Assembly: GCF_005889715.1 (NCBI RefSeq)
Contig: NZ_VCKW01000010.1
Coordinates: 1 to 60,658, forward strand
DNA: 60,658 nucleotides
Direction of reading: 5' to 3'
Source of the DNA: Actinomadura soli
GTDB lineage: Bacteria > Actinomycetota > Actinomycetes > Streptosporangiales > Streptosporangiaceae
The notes below the pieces were generated by a model. The model saw only the letters and a list, made by a program, of their open reading frames with translations. It had not been told where the DNA came from and did no database searches. This document shows positions 29,393 through 39,237 of this stretch, one piece after another; position 1 is the stretch's first letter; every line of letters starts with the position of its first letter. The translations under genes and the position numbers were made by a program.

Positions 29393-32300
29393 GTGACGGC
29401 GTCCGATTCGGCGGGGACGAGTTTCCACATCGGCGGGACGGTGCGCGACGACGCGGGGTCTCCCGTCACCGCGGGCGTCGCCGTGGAGGTCGTCGACCTG
29501 CGGCTGGGCGGCGAGCACCCGATCGGCACGGCCGAGGTCCGGCCGGACGGCGGGTTTGCGCTGGCCTACGATCCGGAGCCGGTCCGGTCGGGCCCCGGGG
29601 CGAGCCTGGACCTCGTCGTGCGGGTCGTCCGGAGGCCCGCCGACGGCGCCGGACGGCGCGGAGCCGCGGCGGAGGGAGGGGTGCTCGCCCGTTCCGCGCC
29701 GCGCTTCGACGCGGGCCCGCGCGAGCTGGTCGACGTCGAGGTCCCGGCGGACGCGGTGCCCGTCCTCGACGAGCACAGCCGCCTGGTCGCCGACATCGCG
29801 CGCGGGCTGGCCGACGCGGGCGGGAACGGCGCGGGCGGAGACGGCATCGGCCTGGCCGGGTTCGTGGAGAACACCGAACGCCGGGACGTGACGTTCGCCG
29901 CCGCCAAGAGCGGATGGGACGCCCGCGCCGTCGCGATGGCCTCGCTCGCCGACCGGGAGGCCGCGAGCACCGGCATCCCCGCGCCGCTGCACTACGCCCT
30001 CTACCGGGCCGGGCTGCCCGCGGGCCCGCGGTTGTGGGCGCTCGCGCCGGCCGAGGTGATCGAGACCGTCTGGTCGCGCGCCGCCGAGCAGGGGATCATC
30101 GCGCCGGAGCTGGCGGCGGAGGTCCCGGCGAGCCTCGACGCGGTCCGCGGTCTCGCCGGCCGGGCCGTCCTCGACCTGCCGGGCGGGGCCGGCGACGGCC
30201 GCCTGGACGACCTGCTGCGCCCGGCCCTGCCCGACGAGGCCGACCGGCACCGCTTCGCCCAGATCTACCGCGAGCACCGCGGCGCGCCCGAGGCCCTGTG
30301 GTCGCGGGTGCGCGAGGAGTTCCCGGACGGCGCCGACCGCCTGGAACTCGACGGCGCGCTCGCCGGCCTGACCCGCAACAACGCCCCGCTGATCGCCAGG
30401 CTCCACGACGGTCCCGCCCCGTCGCGGGTCGGCGACCTCGTGGCCGCCGGGTACCACCGGGCGGAGCGATGGCGGCAGGACCTCACCGCCGACGTGCCCG
30501 TTCCCGACGACGTCCCGGGCGAGGACGAGGACGCCCGGCGCGACGCCTACGCGCGGCTTCTGGCCGAGGAGCTGCGGCTGCGGCATCCGACCGCCGTGCT
30601 CGGCGCCGAGGTGGCCGAGGGGACGCTCCCGGTCGGCGGCCCGGAGGGGACCGGCCGCGCCGTGGCCGGTTTCCTCGCCGAACACCACGACCGGTTCGAG
30701 CTGGCCGTCCATCCCATCGACGACTTCCTCGGCGAGCGGGCGATCGAGCTGGCGCCCCCGGTACGGGACGAGGTGGCCGCCCTCCAGCGGGTCGTCGCCG
30801 TCGCCCCGACGCCGGAGGCGGTGCGCGGGCTGCGCGCGCTCGGCATCGGCTCCGCCCGCGAGGTGGCGCTGCACGGCGAGGAGGCGTTCGCCGCGCGGTT
30901 CGGGTCCGCGCTCGGCGGCGAGGACGCCGCCCGCGAGACGTTCCGGCGCAGCGACCAGGTGCACAGCGCCGCCCTCGCCACGGCCACCAGCTTCCTGGTC
31001 GGCAGGGCGGCGCCCGAGGTGTTCGCGGTACCGCGCGGCGGACCGGCCGCCCTGACCGGCCCCGGGGCCAGGGCCCTCGCCGTGGCCGAGACCGCGGGAT
31101 TGGCGGCCGTGCGGAGGCTGCCGAACCTGGAGACGCTGTTCGGGCCCGGCGACACCGGCGCCTGCGAGCACTGCGAGTCGGTCCTGAGCCCGGCCGCCTA
31201 CCTGGTCGACCTGCTCGAGTTCCTCGACGTCGAACCACCGGCGCCCACCGGCCGCAAGCCGCTCGACGTCCTGCTGCAGCGCCGGCCCGACCTGCAGCAC
31301 ATCGCGCTGAGCTGCGAGAACACCGAGGTCGAGCTGCCGTACGTCGATCTGGTGAACGAGATCCTGGAGCACGTCGTCGTGCACGCCTCGATCGACGGAT
31401 ACCGGGGCCACGACGTGGCGCCGGGCACCAGCACGGCCGAGTTGCTCGCGTCGCCGCAGTTCGTGGACGAGGCCGCCTACACGGCCCTGCGCGCCCTGCC
31501 ATACCCGCTGCCGCTGCCGTGGGACCAGCGCCTCGCCGCCCTGCGCGCCTACCTGGCCCGTGTGGAGTCGACGCTCGCCGACGCGATGTCCGTGCTCGCC
31601 GCCGACGACGCCGGCGGCCGGTCGCGGAGCGACATCGTCCGGGAACGGGTGGGCGTCGGCCCCGCCGAACGGGACGTGCTGTGCGGGCCGGGGGTCACCC
31701 CGCAGGCGCTCTACGGCGACGACCCGGCGCGGGTGACGGAGGCGCAGCTCGTCGTAGGCGTGGGGAACGCCCGCCGGCTCGCCCGCCGTCTCGGCATCAG
31801 CCCGGCGGAGATCGTGAGCCTCGTCCGGACGCGGTTCGTCAACCCCGATGCCGCCCTGCTCGTCCCCCTCAGCGCCCTGCGCGTCGGGCTTCCCGCGATC
31901 CAGGCGCTGCGCGCCGGGACGATCACCCCGGCGCAGTTCCGGGCGATGCTGCCGCCGGGCCTGGACACCGCGCCGTTCGGCGGGGACGTCGTCGCCTGGC
32001 TCGCCGCCCGGCACGACCGGATCATGAACCTCGTCGTGCTCACCGATCCCACCGGAGCGGAGCCCCCGGCGGGCGACTCGACCGGCGGGTTCGCGTCGCT
32101 GGAGCTGCGGCGGGCGCTGCCCGACCCGGCGCGCAACCGGCTCCGGGCGGTCGACCTGCTGGCGATCGCGCGGTTCGCCCGGCTGCGCTCCCGGCTCGGC
32201 TGGAGCATCGAGCGCACGGACGACGTCGTCGCCGCGCTCTGGCCCGCCCCGATCCCGGTCACGGCGTCCGCCGCCGAGGTCCGGCGCGCCCTCGACACCG

Positions 32301-35300
32301 GGTTCGACACCGTCCTGATCCGGCTCGGGCACCTGCTGGAGGCCGTGGACCTGCTCGGGCTCGACGCCGGCGACGACCTGCCCTGGCTGCTCGGCTGCTT
32401 CGCGCCGCTGGGGGAGCGCGGCCCGGACGCCCCGTACCGCACGCTGTTCCTCACCTCCACGCTGCTCGGGGCGGACCCGGTGTTCGGCCCCGGCCCGGAC
32501 GGCGGCCCACCGGCACGGCCGGACGCGAAGCTGCTCGACCACGCCCCGGCCCTCCAGGCCGCGTTGAAGCTCACCGCCGGCGAGTTCGCCGTCGTCGTGC
32601 GCGCGGCGGGCGCCGGCCCCGCCACTCCGCTGTCGGTCGCCTCGATCAGCCTCCTGTACCGCTACGGGTACCTGGCCCGCGTCCTGCGGGTGGGGGTGAC
32701 CGAGCTGGTCAGCCTGATCGAGGCGACCGGCTGGCAGCCCTTCGCGCCGCTGGACGGGCCCGACCCCGACTTCCTGAAGCTGATCCGCCTCGTCCGGTCG
32801 ATCCGCGGCTCGGGCCTCCCCGTCGGACGCCTCACGGCGCTGGCGCTCGGCACGGACACCGTCCCGGACGGGGCGGTCATGGACGTCCTCCGCCCGGTCC
32901 GCACCGCGCTCGCCGACCACCGCGCGCCGGGCGGCGGGCAGTGGAGCGAGGCGGCGCTGCGGACCGTCCTGACCTCGGTGTTCCCGCCGGATGTCGGCGA
33001 CGCGTTCCTCGGCCTGCTCGCGGGGGTCTCGACCTACACGACCGCCTACCACCAGGACCAGCCGTCCCTCGCGGGCCCGGTGCTCGCGGCCGCGCCGCGC
33101 CTCTCCTACGACGCGGCCCGCTCGCTGCTGATCCATCGCGGCGTCCTGACCCCGGAGGCGGCAGCCGAGGTCACGGCCCTGCCGGGCCTCCCGGCGGGCC
33201 TGGCCGACGCCGTCGCGCGGCTGGTCAACGCCGGGCAGGCCGAGTACCTGCCGCTGCTCCGCGCCAACCCGGTCCTGGCGGAGCGCTGGCGCGTCTGGTC
33301 CGCGACGCCCGACGACCCCGCCGACCCGGGCGGCGAGGCCCGGCGCGCCGCCCTGGGGGAGGCCCTGCTGGACGCGCTGCTGCCCGCCCTGCGACGCCGC
33401 CGGCTCGGCGAGGTGCTCGGCGCCGCGACCGGCACGGACCCCGGTGACCTCGCGGCGTTCGTCCATGACGCCGCCGCCCTGCCGGGGTCGGCGGCGCCGC
33501 GATCGGTGGGCGACGACCTGGCCGCCGTGACCGCCACCGGCCTGAGCGCGCGCTTCTGGGCGGGCCCGGTGGCGGGCCCGGCCGCCGGGGCCCCGGCACG
33601 GACCGCGCTCGCCCCGCGAGCCGACTACGGTCCGGGCGCGGCCGCGCTGCGGGACGCGGCCGGAATCCCCAACGGACCGCTCAGCGGGATCTGGGCCGCG
33701 TTCGTCGATCCGCCCGTCTCGGGCGCCTACGTGCTGTCGATCGAGTCGGACGGCTCCGCGGTCACCCTCCAGGCCGACGGCCGGGCGGTCCCGCTGCGGC
33801 GCGATGGCGGGACCTGGACGGCGACGGCCCCGGTGGATCTCGTCGCCGGTCGCCCGGTGCGGCTCGAACTGACCGCCACCGAGCTGAACGCGAGGCTGAG
33901 CCTGCGGTGGCGGGCCGAGGGGGTCGCCCAGGTGGTGCTGCCCGGCGCCGCGTGCTGCCCCGCGGACGCGGTCGCCGCGTTCACCAGCGGATACCGGCGG
34001 CTGCTGGCGGCCCTCGAACTGGCGGCCGCGTTCGGGCTCTCGATCCGCGAGCTGCGCTTCTTCGCCCGCTCACCGGAGCATCGGATCGGCGGCAGCGGCT
34101 GGCTCTCGGCGGTTCCGGCCCCGGCGGGTGCCGCCGCTTCGCAGACGCTGGTGCGGGCCGTCGCCGGCCTCGCCCGGTACCGGCGGCTGTGCGAGCGCTG
34201 GGCGGTCACCGACACCGCGATCATCGACCTGCTCGACGGCTCCGCACCGGCCCCGCCGCCCGACGTGGTCGCGGCGCTCAGCGGTGTCACGCCGCCGATC
34301 GTGGCCGACGCCGCCGCCCACCTGGGGCTGGACGGCGTCGCGCTGCGCGGCGTCGACGGCCTGGGCCGGGTGGCCGACGTCCTGGACCTGGTCGGCAAGG
34401 TCGCGCTTCCGGTGAGCACGCTCGGCAGGACGATCCGCACCACGCCGTCGGCGCAGGACGTCCGCGACGTCCGGGACGGCATCCGCGCACGCCACGACGA
34501 CGCCGCGTGGGCGGAGGCGGTGCGCCCCGTCCACAACGAGCTGCGCCGCGCGGCCCGCGACGCGCTGGTCGCGCGGGTCCTGCACCTGGAGAACCCCGAC
34601 CCCGACCTGGACGCCGACGAGGTCACGGGCGGGTTCACCTCCCCCGACCAGCTCTACGAGAAGCTGCTCGTCGACGTGCAGATGGACCCGTGCATGACGA
34701 CGTCCCGCATCGCCCAGGCGATCTCGACGGTGCAGCTGTTCGTCGCGCGGCTGCTGCTCAACCTGGAACCCGACGTCCCGCCGGAGGCGGTCGATCCGCG
34801 GCGCTGGGAGGCGATGAAGCGCTACCGGATCTGGGAGGCCAACCGCAGGGTGTTCCTCTTCCCGGAGAACTGGCTCGACCCCGATCTGCGCGACGACAAG
34901 TCGCCGTTCTTCCGGGAGCTGGAGTCCGAGCTGCTCCAGTCCGACATCACCGACCAGGCCGCCGCCACCGCGCTCGGGCATTACCTGGAGCGGCTCGACG
35001 AGGTGGCGAACCTGGAGATCGCCGGCATGCACGTCGACGAGCGCGTCGCCGCGGGCACCGGCGTCCCCGACCCGGTGGTGCACGTCATCGGACGCACGTC
35101 CGGCGCGAAGCGCGCCTACTTCCACCGGACCCTCGACGGGACCTGGCGGCCGTGGGAGCGGGTCAACGTCGACGTCCCGGACGACCCCGTGCTCCCGGTC
35201 ATCTGGAAGGGCCGGTTCCTGCTGTTCTGGCTGAAGGTCTCCAAGCAGCCCGACGGCAGGCGGCCCGGCGAGTTCGCCGCGAACACCCCGAAGCAGACCC

Positions 35301-35953
35301 GGCTGGCGGACCTGGCCCTGCGGGACCTGACCCTCCGCCCGACGGCGTCCCTGACCGTGAGCCTGTTCTGGAGCGAGTACTACAACGGCCGGTGGCAGTC
35401 GCCGCGCACGTCCGACCCCGACCGGCCGATCGACCTGGGCGCCGAGTTCAGCGTGATCGGCGATCCGCTGACGCTGAGCCTGGCCTCGGACATCAGGGCC
35501 GACGGCACCGGCGTCCGCGACAGCCTCGGCATCATCGTGCTCAACCCCAGCCCGGGCGGGACGGGCAACTCCCATTTCCGTCTCTACACCACCCACAGCC
35601 TGCCGGTCCGCAAACAGGACGACACCATCGGCTCGCCGGGCTTCCCGGCCGACCGGCAGTTCTCCACCACGGGCCCGCTCATCGTCAGCTACAGCGACGA
35701 CCCGTTCCACCAGCTCGCGGTCCTGGGCGAGGCCCAGTCGCCCTACCAGGCCATCGGCCCGATGCACCGGCTGAAGGACCCGCACCGGGCCCCGTTCTTC
35801 TTCCAGGACCGCAGGCACGTGTTCTACGTCCATCCCGACCCCACCGACCCGGTGCCGCCGCAGCCGTTCGGGCTCTTCCCCGGGCCGCTGGTCGCGCCGC
35901 CGGTGTTCCCCTCATTCGAGACGTTCGAGGTCGAGAGGCTCAGCCATGGCTGA
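29393..35953 (+). CDS. Tc toxin TcA-like subunit, N-terminal part (shell; VRP1, PA14-like and neuraminidase-like regions)
   Basis: 2186 residues from GTG 29393, preferred over the GTG at 29384 because GAGG (29378-29381) is too close to the latter. It begins with a short beta-sandwich-like segment (IGGTVRDDAGSPV). The Tc-specific CEHCESVLSPAAYLVDLLEFL lies at ~591. A PA14-like beta domain (GLSARFWAGPV...) spans ~1385-1520, and the neuraminidase-like region (RRVFLFPENWLDPDLRDDKSPFF) runs from ~1815 to the end. It lacks the pore helices and TcB-binding domain, which are in the next gene. The stop overlaps the next start by 8 bp, so the halves should be made together. A single canonical TcA is about 2500 residues; this pair totals about 3260. 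Confidence 0.9.
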   Translation: MTASDSAGTSFHIGGTVRDDAGSPVTAGVAVEVVDLRLGGEHPIGTAEVRPDGGFALAYDPEPVRSGPGASLDLVVRVVRRPADGAGRRGAAAEGGVLARSAPRFDAGPRELVDVEVPADAVPVLDEHSRLVADIARGLADAGGNGAGGDGIGLAGFVENTERRDVTFAAAKSGWDARAVAMASLADREAASTGIPAPLHYALYRAGLPAGPRLWALAPAEVIETVWSRAAEQGIIAPELAAEVPASLDAVRGLAGRAVLDLPGGAGDGRLDDLLRPALPDEADRHRFAQIYREHRGAPEALWSRVREEFPDGADRLELDGALAGLTRNNAPLIARLHDGPAPSRVGDLVAAGYHRAERWRQDLTADVPVPDDVPGEDEDARRDAYARLLAEELRLRHPTAVLGAEVAEGTLPVGGPEGTGRAVAGFLAEHHDRFELAVHPIDDFLGERAIELAPPVRDEVAALQRVVAVAPTPEAVRGLRALGIGSAREVALHGEEAFAARFGSALGGEDAARETFRRSDQVHSAALATATSFLVGRAAPEVFAVPRGGPAALTGPGARALAVAETAGLAAVRRLPNLETLFGPGDTGACEHCESVLSPAAYLVDLLEFLDVEPPAPTGRKPLDVLLQRRPDLQHIALSCENTEVELPYVDLVNEILEHVVVHASIDGYRGHDVAPGTSTAELLASPQFVDEAAYTALRALPYPLPLPWDQRLAALRAYLARVESTLADAMSVLAADDAGGRSRSDIVRERVGVGPAERDVLCGPGVTPQALYGDDPARVTEAQLVVGVGNARRLARRLGISPAEIVSLVRTRFVNPDAALLVPLSALRVGLPAIQALRAGTITPAQFRAMLPPGLDTAPFGGDVVAWLAARHDRIMNLVVLTDPTGAEPPAGDSTGGFASLELRRALPDPARNRLRAVDLLAIARFARLRSRLGWSIERTDDVVAALWPAPIPVTASAAEVRRALDTGFDTVLIRLGHLLEAVDLLGLDAGDDLPWLLGCFAPLGERGPDAPYRTLFLTSTLLGADPVFGPGPDGGPPARPDAKLLDHAPALQAALKLTAGEFAVVVRAAGAGPATPLSVASISLLYRYGYLARVLRVGVTELVSLIEATGWQPFAPLDGPDPDFLKLIRLVRSIRGSGLPVGRLTALALGTDTVPDGAVMDVLRPVRTALADHRAPGGGQWSEAALRTVLTSVFPPDVGDAFLGLLAGVSTYTTAYHQDQPSLAGPVLAAAPRLSYDAARSLLIHRGVLTPEAAAEVTALPGLPAGLADAVARLVNAGQAEYLPLLRANPVLAERWRVWSATPDDPADPGGEARRAALGEALLDALLPALRRRRLGEVLGAATGTDPGDLAAFVHDAAALPGSAAPRSVGDDLAAVTATGLSARFWAGPVAGPAAGAPARTALAPRADYGPGAAALRDAAGIPNGPLSGIWAAFVDPPVSGAYVLSIESDGSAVTLQADGRAVPLRRDGGTWTATAPVDLVAGRPVRLELTATELNARLSLRWRAEGVAQVVLPGAACCPADAVAAFTSGYRRLLAALELAAAFGLSIRELRFFARSPEHRIGGSGWLSAVPAPAGAAASQTLVRAVAGLARYRRLCERWAVTDTAIIDLLDGSAPAPPPDVVAALSGVTPPIVADAAAHLGLDGVALRGVDGLGRVADVLDLVGKVALPVSTLGRTIRTTPSAQDVRDVRDGIRARHDDAAWAEAVRPVHNELRRAARDALVARVLHLENPDPDLDADEVTGGFTSPDQLYEKLLVDVQMDPCMTTSRIAQAISTVQLFVARLLLNLEPDVPPEAVDPRRWEAMKRYRIWEANRRVFLFPENWLDPDLRDDKSPFFRELESELLQSDITDQAAATALGHYLERLDEVANLEIAGMHVDERVAAGTGVPDPVVHVIGRTSGAKRAYFHRTLDGTWRPWERVNVDVPDDPVLPVIWKGRFLLFWLKVSKQPDGRRPGEFAANTPKQTRLADLALRDLTLRPTASLTVSLFWSEYYNGRWQSPRTSDPDRPIDLGAEFSVIGDPLTLSLASDIRADGTGVRDSLGIIVLNPSPGGTGNSHFRLYTTHSLPVRKQDDTIGSPGFPADRQFSTTGPLIVSYSDDPFHQLAVLGEAQSPYQAIGPMHRLKDPHRAPFFFQDRRHVFYVHPDPTDPVPPQPFGLFPGPLVAPPVFPSFETFEVERLSHG

Positions 35954-38900
35954 CACGAAGTCCTTCGTGTTCGAGAACCACTTCCACCCGTACGTGGGGA
36001 TGCTGGTGGAACGGCTGAACCAGCAGTCGGTCGACGGGCTGCTCGACCTGGCGGTCCAGCAGGTCTCCGAGCCGTTCTTCGGCCAGATCTACAAGCCGAA
36101 CGACCCGGCCGCGCCCGGCGGGGACGCGAGCTTCGAGGTCACCTCGTCCCCGAAGAACATCGACGTCGGCGAGGCCGGCCCGTACTCCGTCTACAACTGG
36201 GAGCTGTTCTTCCACGCGCCGGTGACCATCGCCGTCCACCTGAGCAAGAACCAGCGCTTCGCCGAGGCCCAGCGCTGGTTCCACCACGTCTTCGACCCGA
36301 CCAACACCGACACCGGTACGCCCGTGCCCGACCGGTTCTGGAAGTTCGTGCGGTTCCGCAATCCGCGGCCGGGCGACATGCCGAGGGTGGACGAGCTGGT
36401 GGCCGTGCTGAGCCGTCCGCCGTCCGAGCTCGGCCCCGAGGAACGGATCCTGCTGGCCTCGGCGGCGCTGAGCTACGAGGCGCTGCGCCGCGAACCGTTC
36501 AGGCCGCACCGGGTGGCCCGCACCCGCGTGGTCGCCTACCAGTACTACGTGGTGATGAAGTACCTGGAGAACCTCATCGCCTGGGGCGACAGCCTGTTCC
36601 GCCTCGACACCGCCGAATCGGTCAACGAGGCGACCCAGCTGTACGTGCTGGCCGGGAACATCCTCGGCCCGCGTCCCGCGGAGGTGCCCCGGCACCGGTC
36701 CGCGCCGCGGATGAGCTACCGCCGGCTCAAGGAGGCCGGGCTCGGCGCGTTCTCGAACGCGCTGGTGGAGCTGGAGAACCAGCTTCCGTTCGCCCGGACG
36801 CCGCCGCCCGGGGCGCCCGGGGCGGGCACCGGCGGGACCGCGCTGCTCGGCATCGGGCGCAGCCTCTATTTCTGCGTTCCGCGCAACGACCGGCTGGTCG
36901 GCTACTGGGACACCGTCGCCGACCGGCTGTTCAAGATCCGCAACTGCCAGGACATCACCGGGGCCGTGCGCAGGCTCTCGCTGTTCGCGCCCGCCCTCGA
37001 TCCGGGCCTGCTGTCCCGCGCCACCGCGGCGGGCGTCGACATCGCCGGAGCCGTCGCCGGGACCCGGGCGCCCGCCTCGCCGGTACGGGCCGCGCTGCTG
37101 ATCCAGAAGGCGCTGGAGATCACGGCGGAGGTCAAGTCGGCCGGGGCCGCGATGCTGACCGCCATGGACAGGCGCGACGGCGAGCAGCTCGCGCGGCTGC
37201 GGCAGGGCCACGAGATCGACATGGCGCGGCTCGCCCGCGACGTCCGCTTCCTCGGCTGGAAGGAGGCCGAGGCGAACACCGAGGCGCTGCTGCGCTCGCG
37301 CGCCGTCACGTTCGCCCGCTACCGGCACTTCCAGCTGCTGCTCGGACGCCCCGAGTCCGAGGTCGACAAGCTGCGCGAGGTCGGCCTGACCCGCCTGCCC
37401 GTGACCGAGGCGAACTTCGCCGAGGTGCACCAGCGGCTCGTCGGGCGGTACGCCACCGCGATCGCGCAGGAGAGCCGCCCGGCGCCGCGCCTGGCCAGGG
37501 ACGGCGACCCGCAGGTCCAGGCGGGCGCGGAGAGCCAGGGATCGCTGGACCTGATCGCCAACGAGTACGCCGAGCTGAACATCCACATGCCGGCGGCCCG
37601 CGACAAGCAGCGGGAGGCCACCGACATCGACATCATGTACGGGGTGCTCGGCATGCTGCCGAACATGGGCGTCGACATCGAGCCGTTCGGCGTCGGCGGC
37701 CACGTCGAGTTCGGCGGGCCGCTGCTGTCGGCCGTCGGGCGGACGCTCGCCTCCGCCACCCGCGGGGCCGCCGACCAGGACGTCTACGAGGGCGGCCGGG
37801 CCGCCAAGATCGCCGGCTACCAGCGCAGGGACCTCGACTTCGTCCAGCAGAGCAACCAGGCCGCGCTGGAGCTGATGCAGAACGGGCGGCAGCTCATCGC
37901 CGCGCTCGTGCACGAGCAGGTCGCGCGGCGCGACTACGACTCCGCGGGCGACCAGATCAAGCGGGCCCAGGAGGTGGACGCGTTCCTGGCCTCGAAGGAC
38001 ACCAACACCGAGCTGTACACGTGGCTGCGCGGCGAGGTCGCGCGCGGCTTCGCCGAGTGCTACCGGATGGCCGTCGACGTCGCGCGCGCCGCCGAGCAGG
38101 CGGTCAAGCGGGAGCTGATGCGTCCCGAGCTCGACGACACGACCTTCATCGGCTTCTCGCACTGGGACACCGGCCGCCGCGGGCTGCAGGCCGGGGAACG
38201 CCTCCACCACGACCTCGTCCGGTTGCAGCTGGCCTACCTGGAGAACAACCGGCGCGAGCTCGAACTGACCACGCATGTCTCGCTGCGCATGCTCGACCCG
38301 CTGGCCCTGCTCGAACTGCGGTCCCGCGGGACGTGCCAGTTCACCGTGCCGGAATGGCTGTACGACCTGGAAGTGCCCGGGCACTACTTCCGCCGCGTCC
38401 GCACGGTGGCGCTCAGCCTGCCCGCCGTGACCGGCCCCTACACGTCGGTCGCGGCCACGCTGTCGCTTCGGCGCAGCTCCCTCCGGCGCGACCCCGGGCT
38501 GATCGACGGCCGGTACGCGCGGCTCCCGGGCGAGGACTCGCGGTTCCTGGACTACCCCGGCGCGCTGGAGTCGGTCGTGACCAGCACCGCCGTCCGCGAC
38601 GCCGGGCTGTTCGACGCGAACGCGCGCGACGACCGCTACCTGCCGTTCGAGGGCGCGGGCGCCATCAGCGAGTGGACGCTGAGCCTGCCCGCCGACCTGC
38701 GCACGTTCGACTACACGACCATCTCCGACGCCGTCCTGCACATCGGTTACACCGCCCGCGCGGGGGTGCGGGCCGACGCCGTCGCCGCCGATCTGCGCGA
38801 GCGCTTCGCGGCCGCGCAGGAAAGGACCCTCGCGCGGTCGTTCAGCCTGCGCCATGACTTCCCCACGGACTGGGCGGCGTTCGCGGCGGGCGAAGAGGAT

Positions 38901-39164
38901 CTCCCGCTGCGGATCGAGAAGGGCTGGTTCCCGTACCTCACCCAGTCCGCCGCGATCACGCTGAACGCGGTCGAGCTGTACGGGATCGCCGGCGACGACC
39001 TCGTCCGGGGGCCGTCGCCGGTGGGCGCCGACGCGCTGCCCGCGCTCAACGCCCAACTGGCCGCGGAGGGCGCGTTCACCCTGGCCGTGCCCGCCGACGA
39101 CGCCGTCGTGCGGCGCGACCGGGACGCCGACCCCTATCTCATCGTCCGCTACACGATCCGTTGA
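35946..39164 (+). CDS. Tc toxin TcA-like subunit, C-terminal part (pore and TcB-binding)
   Basis: 1072 residues, ATG 35946 inside the end of the previous gene, with GAGAGG upstream. It starts exactly where a fused TcA would continue past the neuraminidase-like region (FVFENHFHPYVG, then YSVYNWELFFHAPVTIA). Residues ~535-720 are long, Gln/Glu/Arg-rich helices flanking a Gly-rich, less polar turn (GVDIEPFGVGGHVEFGG, ~575), the expected pore-forming hairpin. The last third (FVNN-like helices, THVSLRMLDPLALLELRSRG, then beta-rich sequence) matches the TcB-binding domain. The injection channel should therefore come from this subunit, as in split TcA systems such as YenA1/YenA2. Confidence 0.9.
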   Translation: MADTKSFVFENHFHPYVGMLVERLNQQSVDGLLDLAVQQVSEPFFGQIYKPNDPAAPGGDASFEVTSSPKNIDVGEAGPYSVYNWELFFHAPVTIAVHLSKNQRFAEAQRWFHHVFDPTNTDTGTPVPDRFWKFVRFRNPRPGDMPRVDELVAVLSRPPSELGPEERILLASAALSYEALRREPFRPHRVARTRVVAYQYYVVMKYLENLIAWGDSLFRLDTAESVNEATQLYVLAGNILGPRPAEVPRHRSAPRMSYRRLKEAGLGAFSNALVELENQLPFARTPPPGAPGAGTGGTALLGIGRSLYFCVPRNDRLVGYWDTVADRLFKIRNCQDITGAVRRLSLFAPALDPGLLSRATAAGVDIAGAVAGTRAPASPVRAALLIQKALEITAEVKSAGAAMLTAMDRRDGEQLARLRQGHEIDMARLARDVRFLGWKEAEANTEALLRSRAVTFARYRHFQLLLGRPESEVDKLREVGLTRLPVTEANFAEVHQRLVGRYATAIAQESRPAPRLARDGDPQVQAGAESQGSLDLIANEYAELNIHMPAARDKQREATDIDIMYGVLGMLPNMGVDIEPFGVGGHVEFGGPLLSAVGRTLASATRGAADQDVYEGGRAAKIAGYQRRDLDFVQQSNQAALELMQNGRQLIAALVHEQVARRDYDSAGDQIKRAQEVDAFLASKDTNTELYTWLRGEVARGFAECYRMAVDVARAAEQAVKRELMRPELDDTTFIGFSHWDTGRRGLQAGERLHHDLVRLQLAYLENNRRELELTTHVSLRMLDPLALLELRSRGTCQFTVPEWLYDLEVPGHYFRRVRTVALSLPAVTGPYTSVAATLSLRRSSLRRDPGLIDGRYARLPGEDSRFLDYPGALESVVTSTAVRDAGLFDANARDDRYLPFEGAGAISEWTLSLPADLRTFDYTTISDAVLHIGYTARAGVRADAVAADLRERFAAAQERTLARSFSLRHDFPTDWAAFAAGEEDLPLRIEKGWFPYLTQSAAITLNAVELYGIAGDDLVRGPSPVGADALPALNAQLAAEGAFTLAVPADDAVVRRDRDADPYLIVRYTIR

Positions 39165-39192
39165 CCCCGCAGCCGAGAGAGGCCCGCCCACG

Positions 39193-39237
39193 ATGAAGGT
39201 TCCTTCGACGACGCCTCCCCGCGAACGGACGCGCTGA
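39193..39237 (+). CDS. Possible 14-codon coupling peptide MKVPSTTPPRERTR
   Basis: ATG 39193 with GAGAGAGG upstream; its TGA overlaps the ATG of the following propeller gene by one base (TGATG). That gene has no good ribosome site of its own, so this mini-ORF could deliver ribosomes to it. It may equally be an accident of the 72-bp gap between the two genes. Confidence 0.35.
   Translation: MKVPSTTPPRERTR

Noticed and set aside
29354..33466. Long minus-strand open frame opposite the TcA gene
   Set aside because: Low-complexity Arg/Gly/Pro-rich translation with no family features; the plus strand shows TcA motifs throughout.
35940..35955. Frameshift splitting one TcA gene
   Set aside because: The second half has its own ATG, ribosome site and sensible N-terminus at a known split point, so a natural gene split is more likely than an error.
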